Below, in pieces: positions 48,118 through 62,530 of a stretch of 64,000 nucleotides of DNA. The stretch covers positions 62,001-126,000 of the forward strand of contig JBEWZL010000175.1 in the NCBI GenBank assembly GCA_045837725.1, given 5' to 3'. The DNA is from Vermamoeba vermiformis. Lineage: Eukaryota > Tubulinea > Echinamoebida. Each line of letters opens with the position of its first letter. Positions within the stretch are counted from its first letter, which is position 1. A program made the translations under genes and the position numbers. The notes below the pieces were generated by a model that did not search any database, had not been told where the DNA came from, and was given only the letters and a program-made list of their open reading frames with translations.

Positions 48118-50908
48118 TTAATCTCGCTCGCGGTTGTTGGTATTATTATTATTATCGTCCTCCATATTATTCTCACCATCTTCATCGTCCTCTTCTTCAA
48201 CCCATTCAATGCCCTCACCCTCTTCCATATCTTCATCTTCATCGTCTTCTTCATCATCTTCGCCGTTCTCTTCTTCGTCGTCATAGTCTTCTTCGTTCAT
48301 CGTCGATGGATCTTCCCAGTACATGCCAGCAAAGTCAATACGAGGGCCTATGGTAATTATAATTATTAATAAGCATATCAATGTATATGTGTATTTCTGA
48401 GTCGCCAAGAAGCGTTTCGAGGTAAGATCCGGCAGCCAAAACGCGAATCCAAAAAAGGAAATTTTATCGGACTTACGTGTCGCTTCGCAAGTGATGAACT
48501 TCACAAATCGCATGCACAACTCGTCTCTGTATACTAAACTCAAAGAGTTCTTCGTCGGAACGATCGTCAACAACTCTTCCTACAAAAAAGTAGATTTAGC
48601 ATCCGTTACAAAAATGTATGCGGAAAAGCGATAACCGTATTAAAATATCTATACTAACCTCTTCAGACATATATGTAACAAATCCACCCCACTCTTCTTC
48701 GAGGTCAGTAAAGCTGTAGAAGAAATCGAGCGCGCGATCCTTTTCAACGTAATCTTGCGCCAAAGTGTAATGGCCTTTTCGCGGCACAAAACGGCTAAAA
48801 ATATTCGTATTAATAACATATTATATTAATATATAGTTAAAATAGCCTATGTACCGCAATTCAGTGAAGTTCGATTCCAACGTTAGACCGGTGATGTCCT
48901 TCAAGAAATTTCCAAACTCTTGCGAGCTAAATATAGGATTAGTATGAATTACCATAAAAGGCAAGTCGAGTACACGTACCGCATAAGTTTTTTGACCTCT
49001 CCTAAAATACCCGACTCATTATCTTGCTCGCGACCCAGCGAGTCATATTGTCGCCTAAAATTAGTATCAGCACATCATATTATTACCAAATATAGTAATA
49101 TCAATAAATCACGTGCCTGTTAGCCGGACCAATAGTTTTCCAAGGCAATTCAGTTTCGAGAACTTTTTCCATGGCTTCAAATTTGTCGGCCACAAAGAAA
49201 TTCTACAAATTATACGTTAGTGTTTAATACAATACTAGAGGCATATTATATGCTTACGTGAAGATTAATCGAGTTATTTCGAGCAAATGTTTTGTTAATT
49301 TTGACGCGCATTTCGGGCTTGAAGTAATCAGGGTTGATCCACTCTTCGAGCTTCAGAGAGTCATCTGTAAACAATATTCTAAGCCAAGAGTATAATAATA
49401 TGTATATTATACCACAATGATATTATATTGAACAATTATCGCAAATTAAGTCAAAAAAATTATGTCCGGATCAAACCGCAAAAAAATTGGATCCGGCGGA
49501 GTGGTAATATGCATCATATTGGCTGCATCCTAATATATAATCAATTACTTACTCTTTTCAAACTTAATTTTGTTCAAGGCAGGCTCGTAGTAAGGAGGAG
49601 GTCTCACAATATTTTCACCGTGGAACCAGCCAGAAATCGACAACCGATCTTTATCGGAGAACACTTCCGAGACTTGGTGGTGGCTGTCTGGCGTTACCTC
49701 GAAGAACACAAACGAGTTGCGTACGGGTACGATTGACTTGACGATATCTGCGGGCTGAGAATTCTTGTCCAAGTTGTACAGATCCAACGTGCCTAAATTA
49801 ATCCAAAAAACCATTAGAATACCAAAAATATAGAAACTAAAAACTCAAGAAAAATCATAAAATCAGATCGCTTAATGATTAGTCAAGTATTATAAGGTTG
49901 AATCGCCGCCCTTTAAAATTCAAATAAATTTTTGTAACTGATGCGATCCCGATCTGGCGAACGCTATTCTTTTTCATTTAATATTATGCGATATGCTATA
50001 TGATATCAAATGCAATTAATAGTATTATTTACCTCCGTCCTCTTGATTCCAATCTTCAGGCACTAAATACAAAATGTAGGCGATTCTTCGGCCTTCCAGC
50101 TCGTCATCATGGCACAACAATTGATTGCCTATATTAATTTAGTATACATGCGTTGTTATAGCAGGTTATAATATGCACAATTACCTTTGCTATAAACAGC
50201 GGCAGACATATCAATAGTGTCGTTCAATTTAATGCCAGTAATGCCCTCGAGGAAATTTCTGAACTCTTGGCTGTACAGTGCTTTGCGCAGTTTGTTAACA
50301 TTGACCTATATTCAATAACAATATTAACAATAATGCTAATAAAATAATTTGATCTTAATGGTGTCGCTCTTCGATCGAACAACAAGTTGGAGTTAAGCGG
50401 GAAAGTATATTAAAATACTAATAATATTAAGCTTACTCGCTTCATTTTCTTGAGATCGTTGGTTTGCATGAAGGTGTACAAGTCGTTAACTTTCGGATAC
50501 CACTTCTCAGCTTCAAGATCCGTTTGGACTAGGCGAGAATATGATTAATAATACGTTATAAAAATTTATAATTGTTTAAATAGACTGATACACAAATATT
50601 AATTTGCAGTTTCATGAATACAAGGATCAGATCGGATCCAAATAATTCATTAAAATAATTAGAAAAATATCTGTGTGCTATTTTTCGTGTTATTTACCTT
50701 TGTCAAGAAATTCAGCGTCCATAAACTCCTTTAATTGAATATGAGAAAAAGGTTGGTTCGCTTTGAACTGATCGCGAAGCTTGGTGCCATTATCGCTGCC
50801 CAAATAAGTGGTTTTAATTATAGTAGCTGGATCTACGGGTTCGTCGGGCACTATATTCTTTGGTTTCTTAGCTACTCGCTTCTTTGTTGCTCCTGCAGCG
50901 CGTTTCAT
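48118..50908 (-). CDS. Ofd1/Tpa1/OGFOD1-type prolyl hydroxylase
   Basis: A multi-exon gene from [20 protein letters not shown] (basic, possibly nuclear) to an Asn-rich end. The catalytic oxygenase half shows the iron ligands [18 protein letters not shown] (HxD) and [10 protein letters not shown] (distal His), and the 2-oxoglutarate Arg in [10 protein letters not shown]. The second, degenerate oxygenase half follows ([47 protein letters not shown]). A long Glu/Asp-rich tail precedes the stop at 48118. Family members hydroxylate a proline of ribosomal protein uS12 (Rps23) and affect translation termination and, in yeast, hypoxic sterol signalling. Order and residues match an active enzyme. The acidic tail ([17 protein letters not shown]) is the family's usual linker or tail. 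Confidence 0.9.
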
Positions 50909-51240
50909 CTTCTGGATCTGATATCAAAAATCGTTTAGAACGGTCGAATAGTTAATATTATGATATTAAATCAATAATCGGACTCCAGGTAATTATTTCA
51001 ATATTTTACAACGCGATCCTGAAAAACTGAAAATAGATGCAGCCGATCGTTTCACGAAAGGTGAACAACGCATCTACTAACAGTCTAAGGGCTTGCTTAC
51101 ACTTACTATGACTTAGTACTAGAATTGATGGTGGTTTTTGACGCCAGCAACAAAAAATGAAGGTTCGCGATAATTTTTTGTTTTTTGATCCCGCAGTATC
51201 TTTCACCACAGTTAGCCGATAATACTGCTTGCATTCCAAT
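50909..51240. other. Divergent intergenic region
   Basis: No coding exon is seen between the hydroxylase start and the tetraspan start. It should contain both promoters. Confidence 0.4.
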
Positions 51241-52614
51241 ATGGATAAATTAAAGAAATCTAAAGCTTATCAAGCCTTCCAAAGGCAAATACCGCTGACT
51301 ATTTCGACAGTAATTTTTTGCGTAAGTAACTTATCAGATGTGCTCTACATCGAGTATTTAATTTAATATTGTTATGAGCATACTATTCAATATTAATGGC
51401 GTTGTTATAATGCAATTCGATTGGTATTAACCGTCACGAACACAGATTTCCTTCGGAATTTATCTTGGAGGAATTGCTAAATATATTGAAGGCTGCGATT
51501 TATTTGGCTGGCCCGAGGTAAGTTTAAATATGAATATTACCACAATTATTATATTATTTTAATTTTTCGGCGTTGTTGATGATTCTGTCATACCTGTATG
51601 AGGAGTAAAATTTGTAAAATCCATGTAATTTGCAAGATGACAATGTGTCACGTAATATCTATTCTATTATAGTCATGCCCTCCTTATAATTACGTATAAT
51701 ACTTTTTTTTTTGCAAAATTGCGCTAATCCGCGCTCTAAAAACAGAATCTTTTCTCCGTAACATCAGATTTAGATAAAAACACGTACAAATAGCATTAAT
51801 ATGTTAATATTATACTAACATACTTCTTATCATGATTACAGGACCGTTCATTCGTCAAAACGATTTACTATTTTACGCCTTTCATTAGCGCCTTTACTAT
51901 CATTGGAAATTTTGTTGCTTTACTAAAGGGCAACAAACAGCTGTTACTCGCGGTACGTACTTCAGATTTTTCGCCATTTTTAAACTATTTTGTGTAGCCA
52001 CATCCAAATTTTAAATTTCCTTTTACGGATATTCGTTGAATTACACCATGTTGAGTACTTACTTGTACATCAAATAGTACTACTTAGGAACATTTCCAAT
52101 ATAAAGTATCGCTTATACTGTGCTAACGATCTTTATCGATCTAGTTGCCAATGCTGAACGGAAGTTTGACAATATTGTACATAATCGTTATTTATGGCAC
52201 ATGGGAGCACTACACTAACAACGACGTATTAATCAACGAATGCGCTGGCTGGAGAACTGCTGAAAATCCGACTATTTATAATTAGTAAGTAGATGTGATC
52301 CGTTACACGGGCTTTATGCGAACTCTTTTGTCATTTCAACGCTTACTATACCATATTTAACTCTTCATACTACATAATTAGCCGGAATCTAATGTATTTT
52401 GAACTATAGTTGCGGCAAAGTAGTAAACGGACTTAGTATGGCGATCGCATCCTCCATTGTGAACGGCTTGCTTCATGTGGCGCTAGGAGTGCATATGTAC
52501 ATGCGCTACAGACAATTGAAGCAAGAAGAAGAACGCATCGCTCGTTCAATGCTCGCCAGCAACGCGCTCGAAGAAGACGATCTAACTTTGGGCGACGACG
52601 ATGACCCTATTTAA
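51241..52614 (+). CDS. Four-transmembrane protein, unknown family
   Basis: Five exons give about 190 residues from MDKLKKSKAYQAFQRQIPLT. Four hydrophobic segments are seen: IPLTISTVIFC joined to a Gly/Ile-rich stretch, IYYFTPFISAFTIIGNFVAL, LPMLNGSLTILYIIVIYGTW, and VVNGLSMAIASSIVNGLLHV. An extracellular or lumenal loop holds Cys and Trp (INECAGWRTAENPTIYN). The basic then acidic cytosolic tail is MRYRQLKQEEERIARSM and ends TLGDDDDPI. The charged tail may carry sorting information. A tetraspan-like membrane organiser is possible, but the CCG motif of true tetraspanins is absent. Confidence 0.65.
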
Positions 52615-52818
52615 ACTGTGTAGGGAGCCGAAGACAGCTATGTAGAATACTTAGATACTATCTATTATGCCGCGCGTATGTGCGTTGCAGTAAATACTGA
52701 TTAATTCAAAAAAAAGGAAGCAGATGCGGTTTTTGGTCGTTAGTAACTTAATTTTGAATTTAATACTATGAATTTTGTTATCCATACCGGAAGTCCGGTT
52801 TATAATAGCAAACCAAAT

Positions 52819-53627
<809 letters not shown>

Positions 53628-53752
53628 TGCTTCCTTTCAACAAAAATTGTGGCGTAATAACTAATTATTATTTGGTGTGTTTGAGCTCAAATAACTACTT
53701 AAGCACGCATGAAAAAATTACGCGTGTAATGCAAGCCAAAAATAGCATCACT

Positions 53753-53758
53753 AAAAAA
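53753..53758 (-). terminator. Pol III terminator of tRNA-like gene
   Basis: Six T on the minus strand, about 20 bases after the tRNA-like 3' end. Confidence 0.4.
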
Positions 53759-53777
53759 GGGTTTTACCAAAATGGGA

Positions 53778-53849
53778 CATCTACGGCGGGATTTGAACCC
53801 ACGTCTCGAACTTGGCAGTCCGCGTTCTCACCAACTATACTACATGGAT
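53778..53849 (-). tRNA. tRNA-like gene, anticodon position reads GCC (Gly), possibly decayed
   Basis: The minus strand has a good A-box (TAGTATAGTTGG) and a perfect B-box and T-loop (GTGGGTTCAAATCCCGC). Length is 72 bases. The acceptor arms ATCCATG/CGTAGAT pair with one mismatch. At the normal positions the anticodon is GCC with T33 and A37, suggesting tRNA-Gly. The anticodon stem pairs well only if shifted by one base (CGGAC/GTTCG), which leaves a six-base loop. It is either an unusual tRNA or a recent tRNA pseudogene. Confidence 0.55.
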
Positions 53850-54109
53850 GCCCAAACAATAATAGTGCTTCAGATCTCGTTAACCCAGCCATAATTGAGC
53901 TTTTTCGCGAACCACAGCTAACTTTTAATTAATGAATTATTCTTCGATTGTTCTAGAATCTAAGATTAGTAGTTAATACATCAGTAATTAATGCGGCATG
54001 CGTTGATGGGCAATGCGGCCAACTTCGACAGCGTCATACCATTCGTAACGATACGAACGTACTTTGGACTTACTTTTGTAACGTATTGTGGTGCTATCCT
54101 TATCGTGGC

Positions 54110-57100
54110 TTATTCGGTTTGCAACGCACCGAAAAACAGCCTCAGTTCTGGTATGCCATGCTGTTGAAACAAACATTTCTCGTCGTATTCTAGTGACAAT
54201 ACCATCTGCTTAGCGAGCAAGTTGAGTTCGAAGTTATCCCAGAGATACGTCGGATTCGTCACTGCTTGCACGATCTGCTCTTTCGTGAACTCCGAAAAGT
54301 TGAATAACGTCAGTCTGTACAACTGAATATCAACATAAGCTGCTGATGTGAGATAAATAGCTCGTTGAAAGATTTTTCGTGCCTCGACGCACTTCTCGGG
54401 AATGTTTCGATAAATTTCCAAGTACGACGAAATTCTCTTGTCCAAGCCTGATTCCTATTTCAATGTCAACAATGAGAACGCTAAATTTGATTGCAATTGA
54501 TAGTTACTATTGGCAAGCTTAAAACTCCGAAGTATGATACGCAAACGGCAGTTAGTTTGTGAAAGTGCGCCGTCAAAAGTTTTTCGTTTACCGAGTCCTG
54601 ACCAAGGTTTTAGCATTGATAAAAAAGAGGAATATTACTTAAAATATGAAAAATAACTACCTTTCTAGCGCTAAAAAAGTACTCATTGAGACCACAAAAG
54701 GCCGCATAAGCTATGCGTGGCCATTTTCTGCAAATTGAATCCAAATAATCCAGAACAGCATTCTAAGCCCACGTTAACGCATATTACCAAATTGAGATTT
54801 ACTTACCAAATCGGGAAAAACGGAGGACGTAGCAGTCGAATTAGTGTTGTCCAAAAAGTACTTCAACAAGCTGCGTAGCGTGCCGACATGAGGCTTTGAA
54901 GATTCTTTAAACAGCTGCATGCACTGCAAAAAACAAGAATTAGTATCGCACTTTCAAATATTAACTGATCGTGACTTGTTACCTGTTTGATGCAAAAAGC
55001 AAATGTTAGATCCGTCTTCGAAGCAACACCAAGTGGTAGCGTATTCATCCTTATGTAGCCAACTAGCAAGCAAATATATTGCTGTAAGTCTAGTGGATCC
55101 AAATGCGACTTCAGTTCTTGCAGTAGTGTTAATATCGTGTTCATATTAGCCGCGGTGCTTTCGACCAAAAACAACTCTGCAAGTAGCAAGTGCAGAATTT
55201 GTTGTGCATGCTGCTTGAAAAAATCTTGCAACGCAGGCTTGAAATAGATCAACGCGTGCAGCGCTGGTGAATTAATCATTGCTTCCTAAAAAGGAAATGT
55301 CAAATATTTGATATCCTTACGTCAACCACATTATGTAAGGAAAATAGGTTTTTTTTTGTATTTTTTTTTTTTCTTAAAAATTGTACTCGAAAATTCATCG
55401 AGTTTTGTCGGTAACTTACCGCTTTTAATAGTTCCAAATCACATGGCTTGTATTCTAACCGAGACAAAGGCTCAATGATATAATCGGATCTGCTCTCGTC
55501 CAGTTGTATTTTTTCTTCTTCTTCGAAATACTTTGTCGGCACTGTTTTATGATCCAATTGTGCTTCCAAACGCTCAATATATTGGTTCATAGAATACGGC
55601 AGTTCCTTGACCAGAGAACGATTCATGACCGCATCAGAGCCAAGTTTGTGCACCATAATGTAGTTCGCCACAACAGCGTCCGCTGTACCAGGAAATTCAT
55701 TCAGCAAGATTGATAGGATCTGACTAAATGTCTCGTGGTCATCCACAAACAGCCGTAAAATGTGGTCTTGCACCTTGACGATAAAATCGACAACATTCAA
55801 GTTCAAATAAGATCCGTTCAGTACGCTGGTAATTATATGCTTGATATCGCCATCAAATTCTTCTCGAAGTGCATTTTTTCCTAGGAAAGAATTGGTGATT
55901 ACCTCGCATTTGAAACTCAACGGATTCCTTACCTAATTCGATGTACGCCACAGTGTTTTCAAGCACACTATTGTAGCTTAAATTGTCACCGTATGAATAA
56001 ATACTGAGAGTCTGTACAAATACGCGCATTAACGCCTTTGTTCCAAGTAAGTGTTACAGTAACTTTTTTACCTCTTTGAAAAGCTGGCTAAATGCCAATC
56101 CAAGTCTCGGAAGTTCATTGAGATCATCCAACGGCCAATGTATTTCAACCAAGGTTTGATTCATTTCCGCGAAAAGTTGCTTGCCAATCAACCACGTCCG
56201 ATTTGGCGGAAGTGAACCGAGGGCCCTGAGCACGTGCGTGAAGCTTAAAAAACACCTGTTAAAATCAAAATTGAATGCACAAGCAATACCTGTACATAGA
56301 AGGCGTTCTTAAGTACTCGATCAATTTTTCAACGACATTTACGAATGTTGCATCCGGTATACACACCATTGCCACTTTGTTTGTTTCGCAAATAGAATAA
56401 ATGATGACAGCCGCGTTTCTTTTTAATGTTGGATCATAGTGCGTTGACGCATTCAAAGCAATCCTACGAAACGTCACATTAATAACAATTTTAAAACTTT
56501 ACAAAAAGTTACGAAAATTACTTGAGCATTTCTTCCCCAAAAATCTGACGGAAAGAAGAAGATATAAAAAAAGCAGCTAGTGCACATGCTTTGATTTTGA
56601 CATCGCTTTCGTTGAAGTAATAATGCCAGACGACGTCCAACAACTCCTGATCCAGCTCCGGATCTGCCGCCAAAAAGTAAGAAATTTGCATACGAACGCG
56701 ATTATATAGACACTTACAAAATAATAATTTAGATGAAGCAGGGATCATATGATACTTGTATTGTTTTCCGAAATCAAGTTTTCGGGGCTTGGAATCTAAG
56801 GCGATAACGTTGCAGCATAATCCACGGAACAATCGACGGGACGTTCGACCCAATGTGTTCAGCTGTTTAAAGGCTTGTACCGCTATTTTAAGTAACTCTT
56901 TGTTGTATTTGCGGGCGGTTGCGCCACCGCTCATCATCGTTTGCTGAAGTTTTACGCCAACTCTGCAAATATAAATTAATGATTGATACTACAATATAAT
57001 AAGCTCAGTACGTACAGTAAGCCGTTATTGGGGTATTTCAAGAGCCTCTTCGCGAGTTTTTGCAACTTTTGGAAGTTCATCTTGGCTTCACGCTTCAAAT

Positions 57101-57854
57101 TACGTTTCAGCAGTAACACAAATAGATCACAGAGCAATAAAAATTCAGCGACTTCATCGTTAACCCCGGTAGCAGCTTTCCTTAAATACTGTTTGCAAAC
57201 ATCTAAAGTCAATTCTTTGTAGAAGTGCTGATCCAAGTGTTTGCGTATGCTGACTATCTCGTTAAATCGCGACCTTAACGCCAATTAGTAACGCCTATAA
57301 TTAGCAAAAAATATTGCTTACATAATGTAATAATACCGTCGCCAATCAACGAGGAAGAAAGAGTTCTCTCCTAATAGAATCGGTCAGATCGCGTTGAAAT
57401 TCGGGCATTAACGCATCTAAAATTAGAGTACCTTTGATAGTGGGCACTAATAGGTTATGTGGTCCAATTTGAGCTTTTTCTAAAGCGTCAATCAATTGAG
57501 GCGTCCATTTTGCAATACTGATCTCGTGTCCGAGCAGGTCTAAACAAGATTGCTTCCAAAAACCAACAGAATTCGATATTCGATGCCATAATTTACATAT
57601 TACTGAATATTGCACTGCAAAAATATTAGGTAAGAAACAGAAAGAATAGCCAAATATTTCGGGAATTGAAAATAATATTCAATTCGTCATATAAGCCAAT
57701 TAATATTAGTGATTTATTCGATATTGAATAATAATTATTAATAGATTAATTTTCGAGCGGACAAGAACGTACTAAAGTTGGTTTTGGGAAGTAAAACCAA
57801 GATGAGCTGCACAATCTCGTCTGGAAGGTGAGCGAACGTATATTCTATCTCCAT
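54110..57854 (-). CDS. F-box protein with long alpha-solenoid
   Basis: The start MEIEYTFAHLPDEIVQLILV at 57854 is an F-box whose second half lies in the next exon (VICKLWHRISNSVGFWKQS). The remaining exons encode an all-helical, HEAT/ARM-like solenoid with no catalytic motif (examples LLLCDLFVLLLKRNLKREAK; QELLDVVWHYYFNESDVKIK; AAVIIYSICETNKVAMVC; ILSILLNEFPGTADAVVANY; ILHLLLAELFLVESTAANMN). It ends LRLFFGALQTE at 54110. It is probably an SCF adaptor or scaffold. About ten exons; edges are approximate. A similar F-box plus solenoid family was not recognised by name. Confidence 0.7.
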
Positions 57855-58030
57855 TTATATAATACTACTACAGTATTCATTTAATGGCTCAGTTGTTTTC
57901 ATTGGCGTAGCGTCAAAAATGAACTTTTCAGTCAAACAATTCTTTTCTCGACCAGAATTGGGTCAATTATTATATTAGAAGATTCAGTCACAATTTTTCG
58001 CGTTACTTTCGATATTTATCTTACAATTTT

Positions 58031-60530
58031 CTATACTACAGATACTTGCGTGTTGGATCGGACACGAGGACTAACCAGCGGTGTTCCACCTACTTCGCTA
58101 GATTGAGGAGCCGCTGATTTGGACGATCCCCCTAAAGAACGAGTCTTGAACAGTAGAAGCTGGGTTATTGCGGTTATTTCTAACGAAAACTGTCCAATTC
58201 CTAGAATTGTGGCCCACGCGATCGGGTTATTTGGCGCGGTGCTTGCCAACGCAGCACAAACCCGCGTAATAATTAATGAAGCAGCGCATACGAATATTAA
58301 TACAACGACCTAGAAATGACGTTAAAAGGAGCATAGTTTTCAAAAAAGGATGATCGAGGTCGTACCTTGGTTATTCTTTTCGAATTCTTTTGGACTTTGG
58401 ATGACTGGTCAGTTAACAACGTCTTTCGTAGTTTAGCGCCAAATATTATCCAAAGCACGGTCACACATAGAGTTATAGCAGCGTAGATGGCATAAATAGC
58501 AATCAGCACTACACTGATTCTGATGACTTGGACCCAAATAATGATCAACGCTAGGAGGACCATGAGCACGGCACCTCCCGCGATGAAAGGCTTCCATAGC
58601 TTTTTGGACCAAGTTCTCGATATTGGAGAGACTTTAGACGTCAACTCAAACCTGCGACTCGAGATCAGATAAATTTAAATTCAAAGAAAACGTTTAAAAA
58701 TGGTGAAATAAGTACCTAATGTAGTCATATAAACACTAATAAATGATTGAATATTGATTAATAATTGCAGGCGTACCAGTAAAAGCTGACCACTAGCGAC
58801 GAAAGGAGCATCATGGTGTCGGGGAAGAAAATGCTCACAAGAATGATAGCCGCTGGAACATCTATAATACCAAAAGAGCCCAACAAGATCACGAGCACCA
58901 TGATAATAGCAACTATAATAACGATTAGGTAAGCTCGTTTTCGTGATGCAGATCTGACCACTTACTCGCCATCGCAAGCATAATCAACGCCAAACTGACC
59001 TGAGTAACCGATATTTTACTTTGCGTGTACCTAGAATATCGTATCATTTTGATTATAGCATAAACTATAATCCCCAAATCGATCACAATGTGGATCGCAG
59101 CCAAAACGACAGCACCGGCACTTGTGCCATAGATCTGCCAAGCATTAGGGTCTGTGAATGCTATTAATATCCGTTATATACTTATGGGACATAACTAAGC
59201 GCTTACCTCCGGAAGACAGTATGACAGTTACGGATGTTGAATTTTGGATTAGCTCACGGAGGAAGTCTCCATCCTAACATTTATGTTTATAAGCTAAATT
59301 TTGTGCTAAAATAATGACATTTCGCTGGCTAGAACTTACGTCGCCATCAACAAAGGTAATGGGTATTAAAATGTCACTTCGATCCATCAATGTGTACGTG
59401 TAATAATCACGACCCGCTGCCGTCGTCACCGCCTGATGCTGAATGATACCCTATATATTTTTATTAGTATCAACACCAAGCATGCCGCAGTCAGACTTCT
59501 TGTTAAGACTTCGCAACGGCACTAGCAAATCCACTTACAATTGCACCAGCTTCTTGCGCGTATCTGGCTTGCTTTTCTAGCGGACATCTATCACTGAATA
59601 TTAGTGCTATTTTTCCAAGCACGACGTTCGCGTTATTCAGTTCGGTGCAGCTGTTGACGGGATCTGTAATCACCAACTCGCCAGTGATATTGAAAGTTGG
59701 AGGTCCTGTACTAGCAGACGATGGCGTATTAATGTGATATTCAATCGGCGAGAGGATCTGCAGGCCATAGCTCGCGGTAATGAAAACCTAAATGAAAACT
59801 AATTACTACACGGTTTACAGATAAACAATGGTAAGTAACACGGCACCAATCCATATTTAATCAAATATTTTCGTTAATTATATTATATAAACGTTAAATT
59901 GAATCAATCGTTGCGCAACACGAAGAAGCGCGAAGATTAATTAACGGATTAGAAATTGAATTAAAACACGTACGCAAGCAATTAATAGCTTTAGAGGCCC
60001 TGTAGTCATCATAATCACAAAAATTGTAATTAGAAATTAACAGGCAGATTTTGTGTTCGGCTCGAACAGAGGGCTGTCAAAGCTCGTCACACAAATTACC
60101 TACAAATGGCAAGCAACAACAACAAAAAGCCAGCTGCAACTTTAGCTTTTCTACTACTACTACATACCACAGTATCCATGCTCCGTTAATTTCTATGCCG
60201 GAGATGTTACGCTGTAGCGCTTCTTTTTGTCCGAACAAATCTGGAGTCATAATCCCACAAAGCCAGTCACTAATTCCTTGGCATGTCGGCAACGTTGGTA
60301 ACGAGTCTAGCAAACTTTACATTAGCAAATCATCTTTACTAGCGATGCAATAACACAAAATTTCAATCCGATCAAGATGCAGAAAAGGGTAAATAATTTT
60401 AAAAAATCTAGTTATGCATCGTAAATGTGCAATTAAATTTCTAATTCGAGGTTCCAGGATTACCTAAATTATTTACGAACGCATCTGTGTTGTTATCACA
60501 AAGCGATTTCTGCTTGAAGCTTGAGCCGAA
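58031..60530 (-). CDS. PA-domain seven-transmembrane receptor-like protein, copy B
   Basis: The N-terminal Cys region is KSLCDNNTDAFVNNL, joined to LDSLPTLPTCQGISDWLCGI. Next comes a PA domain (PVNSCTELNNANVVLGKIAL, IFSDRCPLEKQARYAQEAGA, then AAGRDYYTYTLMDRSDILIP). TM segments include VVLAAIHIVIDLGIIVYAII, LIVIIVAIIMVLVILLGSFG, VLMVLLALIIIWVQVIRISV, ITLCVTVLWIIFGAKL and VVVLIFVCAASLIITRVCAA, followed by a final IAWATILGIGQFSLEITAIT. The Ser/Pro/Val tail ends RVRSNTQVSVV at 58031. The domain order matches copy A at 44.3 kb, but the sequences have diverged. The exact start is unresolved: the first clear exon begins near 60,520 and the signal peptide should be just upstream. Confidence 0.7.
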
Positions 60531-60741
60531 TGCCGCAATAACTTACCACGAAGTTCAAAATTCAATGATAAAATGATATGAACGAGTTGTGCAGTTTAGA
60601 ACTGGTGGCAAAAATGTAAGCAAGATTCTGCAATTAAATCTTTTTCAGTCCTGACGAAACTACCTCAAAAGGTATTAATCCGATAGCCGCTGTCCTTAAC
60701 CGACCTTATATTAGTTGACGGCGCTATCCGTTGATTTTATT

Positions 60742-62530
60742 ATGGTAAGTGTCAAATCCGAATTAAATACGGATGCAACCCGTCAGAGCACCGATGCGTT
60801 GTTAGTATAATAATTTCTAAATTTAGCAGTTTTTTAACGCTTAATTGACCAAGTTCTCACAGGATAAAGTCCCCAAAGAGATTAAATCAACGATTTTGAA
60901 TTATTTGGATGATAAATCACGAAGAATAGCTCGAGTTACATGCCAAGAGTGGTTTAATATTATCGATTACTGCAACTTTACTCTTTATTTGACCAAAAAA
61001 TCAGAATGGCCTCAGATCGTGGACCGACTTTCCTCATACTCCAAACCAATCAGTCTCAAGTTATCAAAAAATATTATGAACAGCTTAGAAGATATCAATG
61101 AGCATTTACTGCGCTTAACAAACGTCACATCCTTGCATATTCAGAATTTGAAATCAAAGGGAAGACGGAATGCGGAATCAGAATGGTTTAAACTCACAGC
61201 GTTATCAAATCTTCAAGGAGTTGCTATTGGAGACCCCTTTTACGAAGTGCCATTAGAGCCATTGTTGCATTTACCAAAGCTTGCAACATTAGTCGTACAA
61301 CCTGATCAGATCAGCTGCGCGGACCTTGCCCAAAGAATTCGGCTATTAACCAGCTTGGAAAGCCTTAGCTTCATTGAAGTGGAAGATCCAATTAAGATCA
61401 ACTTGTTCGAAGAATACCAATCCAAAATGTCGGCCCTGATGTGCTATGTCCCGGATGTGAAGAAACGCGTCGCAGAGAAATGGTTCGAAAACTTGGGCGA
61501 GCTTAAAATATTAATACTTAATATCACCGAAGGAGATAGCGACGATCCAATTTCACTCAAATCGCTGACATCTCTCAAATGTTTGGCACTGAGCGGCGCG
61601 TATTTTCATGAACTGAATAGCAAACACTTGACATACCTCGAAGTATACCAAGCCATCGATGAAACTTTTGAAGAAGAAATGATCAACGCAGTCAACATCA
61701 AGCAGCTGAAGATTAATCGCAAATTGAAGTCGTATCAATGGTTAACTGCCCTGACCGCCCTGGAGAGTCTTGACATTGTTAGCAAACAAAACGACATTTT
61801 GTCATTTGTCTCATCCAAATTGACGAGTTTAAAACTCAGTGTCAAGAAAAATCCGCTTGATCTGGATAACTTGACGAAGTTTGAAAATTTGAAGCATTTA
61901 CAAACTGACCAACTCCTTGACAACGTGTCAGTAGTAGGACACTTAACGCGTCTAGAATCGTTGAAGATGCTGTTTGCAGTGAAAGAGAAGGCCATAATTG
62001 ACACCAACTTTGTATCCGCAATGTCAAGTTTAACGCGTTTAGAACTCTCACACAGTTCGGCAAAAATATCACATCTACCACACTTGGAGCATTTGGTATT
62101 ACACCTTCAGTCTACTTGCAGATACACTGGTTTTGTGGACTTGCCAAAGCTAACTCATCTGGAGCTGTATCAAACCAACCGACAAGACGCTTTTGATTTC
62201 TCTTTCGTGTCTCAATTCACCACGCTTAAACACGCTCATTTGCAGCTTGACTTCCCATTCTCCTATCAGCAACTTTCAACGCTGACGTCACTAGAATTCT
62301 TGTACCTTGTGTTTAGTGGATCCGACTTCGAACATTTATCACCAATGACGAGATTGACCTCACTAACTGCCCGCGGAGTTATATCAGAGACTATGCTACA
62401 GTTGCCTACGTCGTTACAAGTGCTGAAAATGGAGCTACCACAAACGGATATAGGAGCTTCGCTTGTTGAAGCTGCCGTAGCGCGATTACCAAACTTATAC
62501 GAATACTTTTTTGAGGCTGCTTCTCATTAA
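60742..62530 (+). CDS. Leucine-rich F-box protein, tandem copy 1
   Basis: ATG at 60742-60744 is followed at once by GTAAGT. Splicing to the acceptor at about 60,864 gives MDKVPKEIKSTILNYLDDKS, an F-box-like N-terminus, then RIARVTCQEWFNIIDYCNF. The rest, one exon of about 550 codons, is irregular leucine-rich repeats (LKCLALSGAYFHELNSKHL; LTHLELYQTNRQDAFDF; LEFLYLVFSGSDFEHLSPMT) ending FFEAASH. The layout resembles FBXL-type SCF adaptors. A paralog follows directly in the same orientation. Confidence 0.75.
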
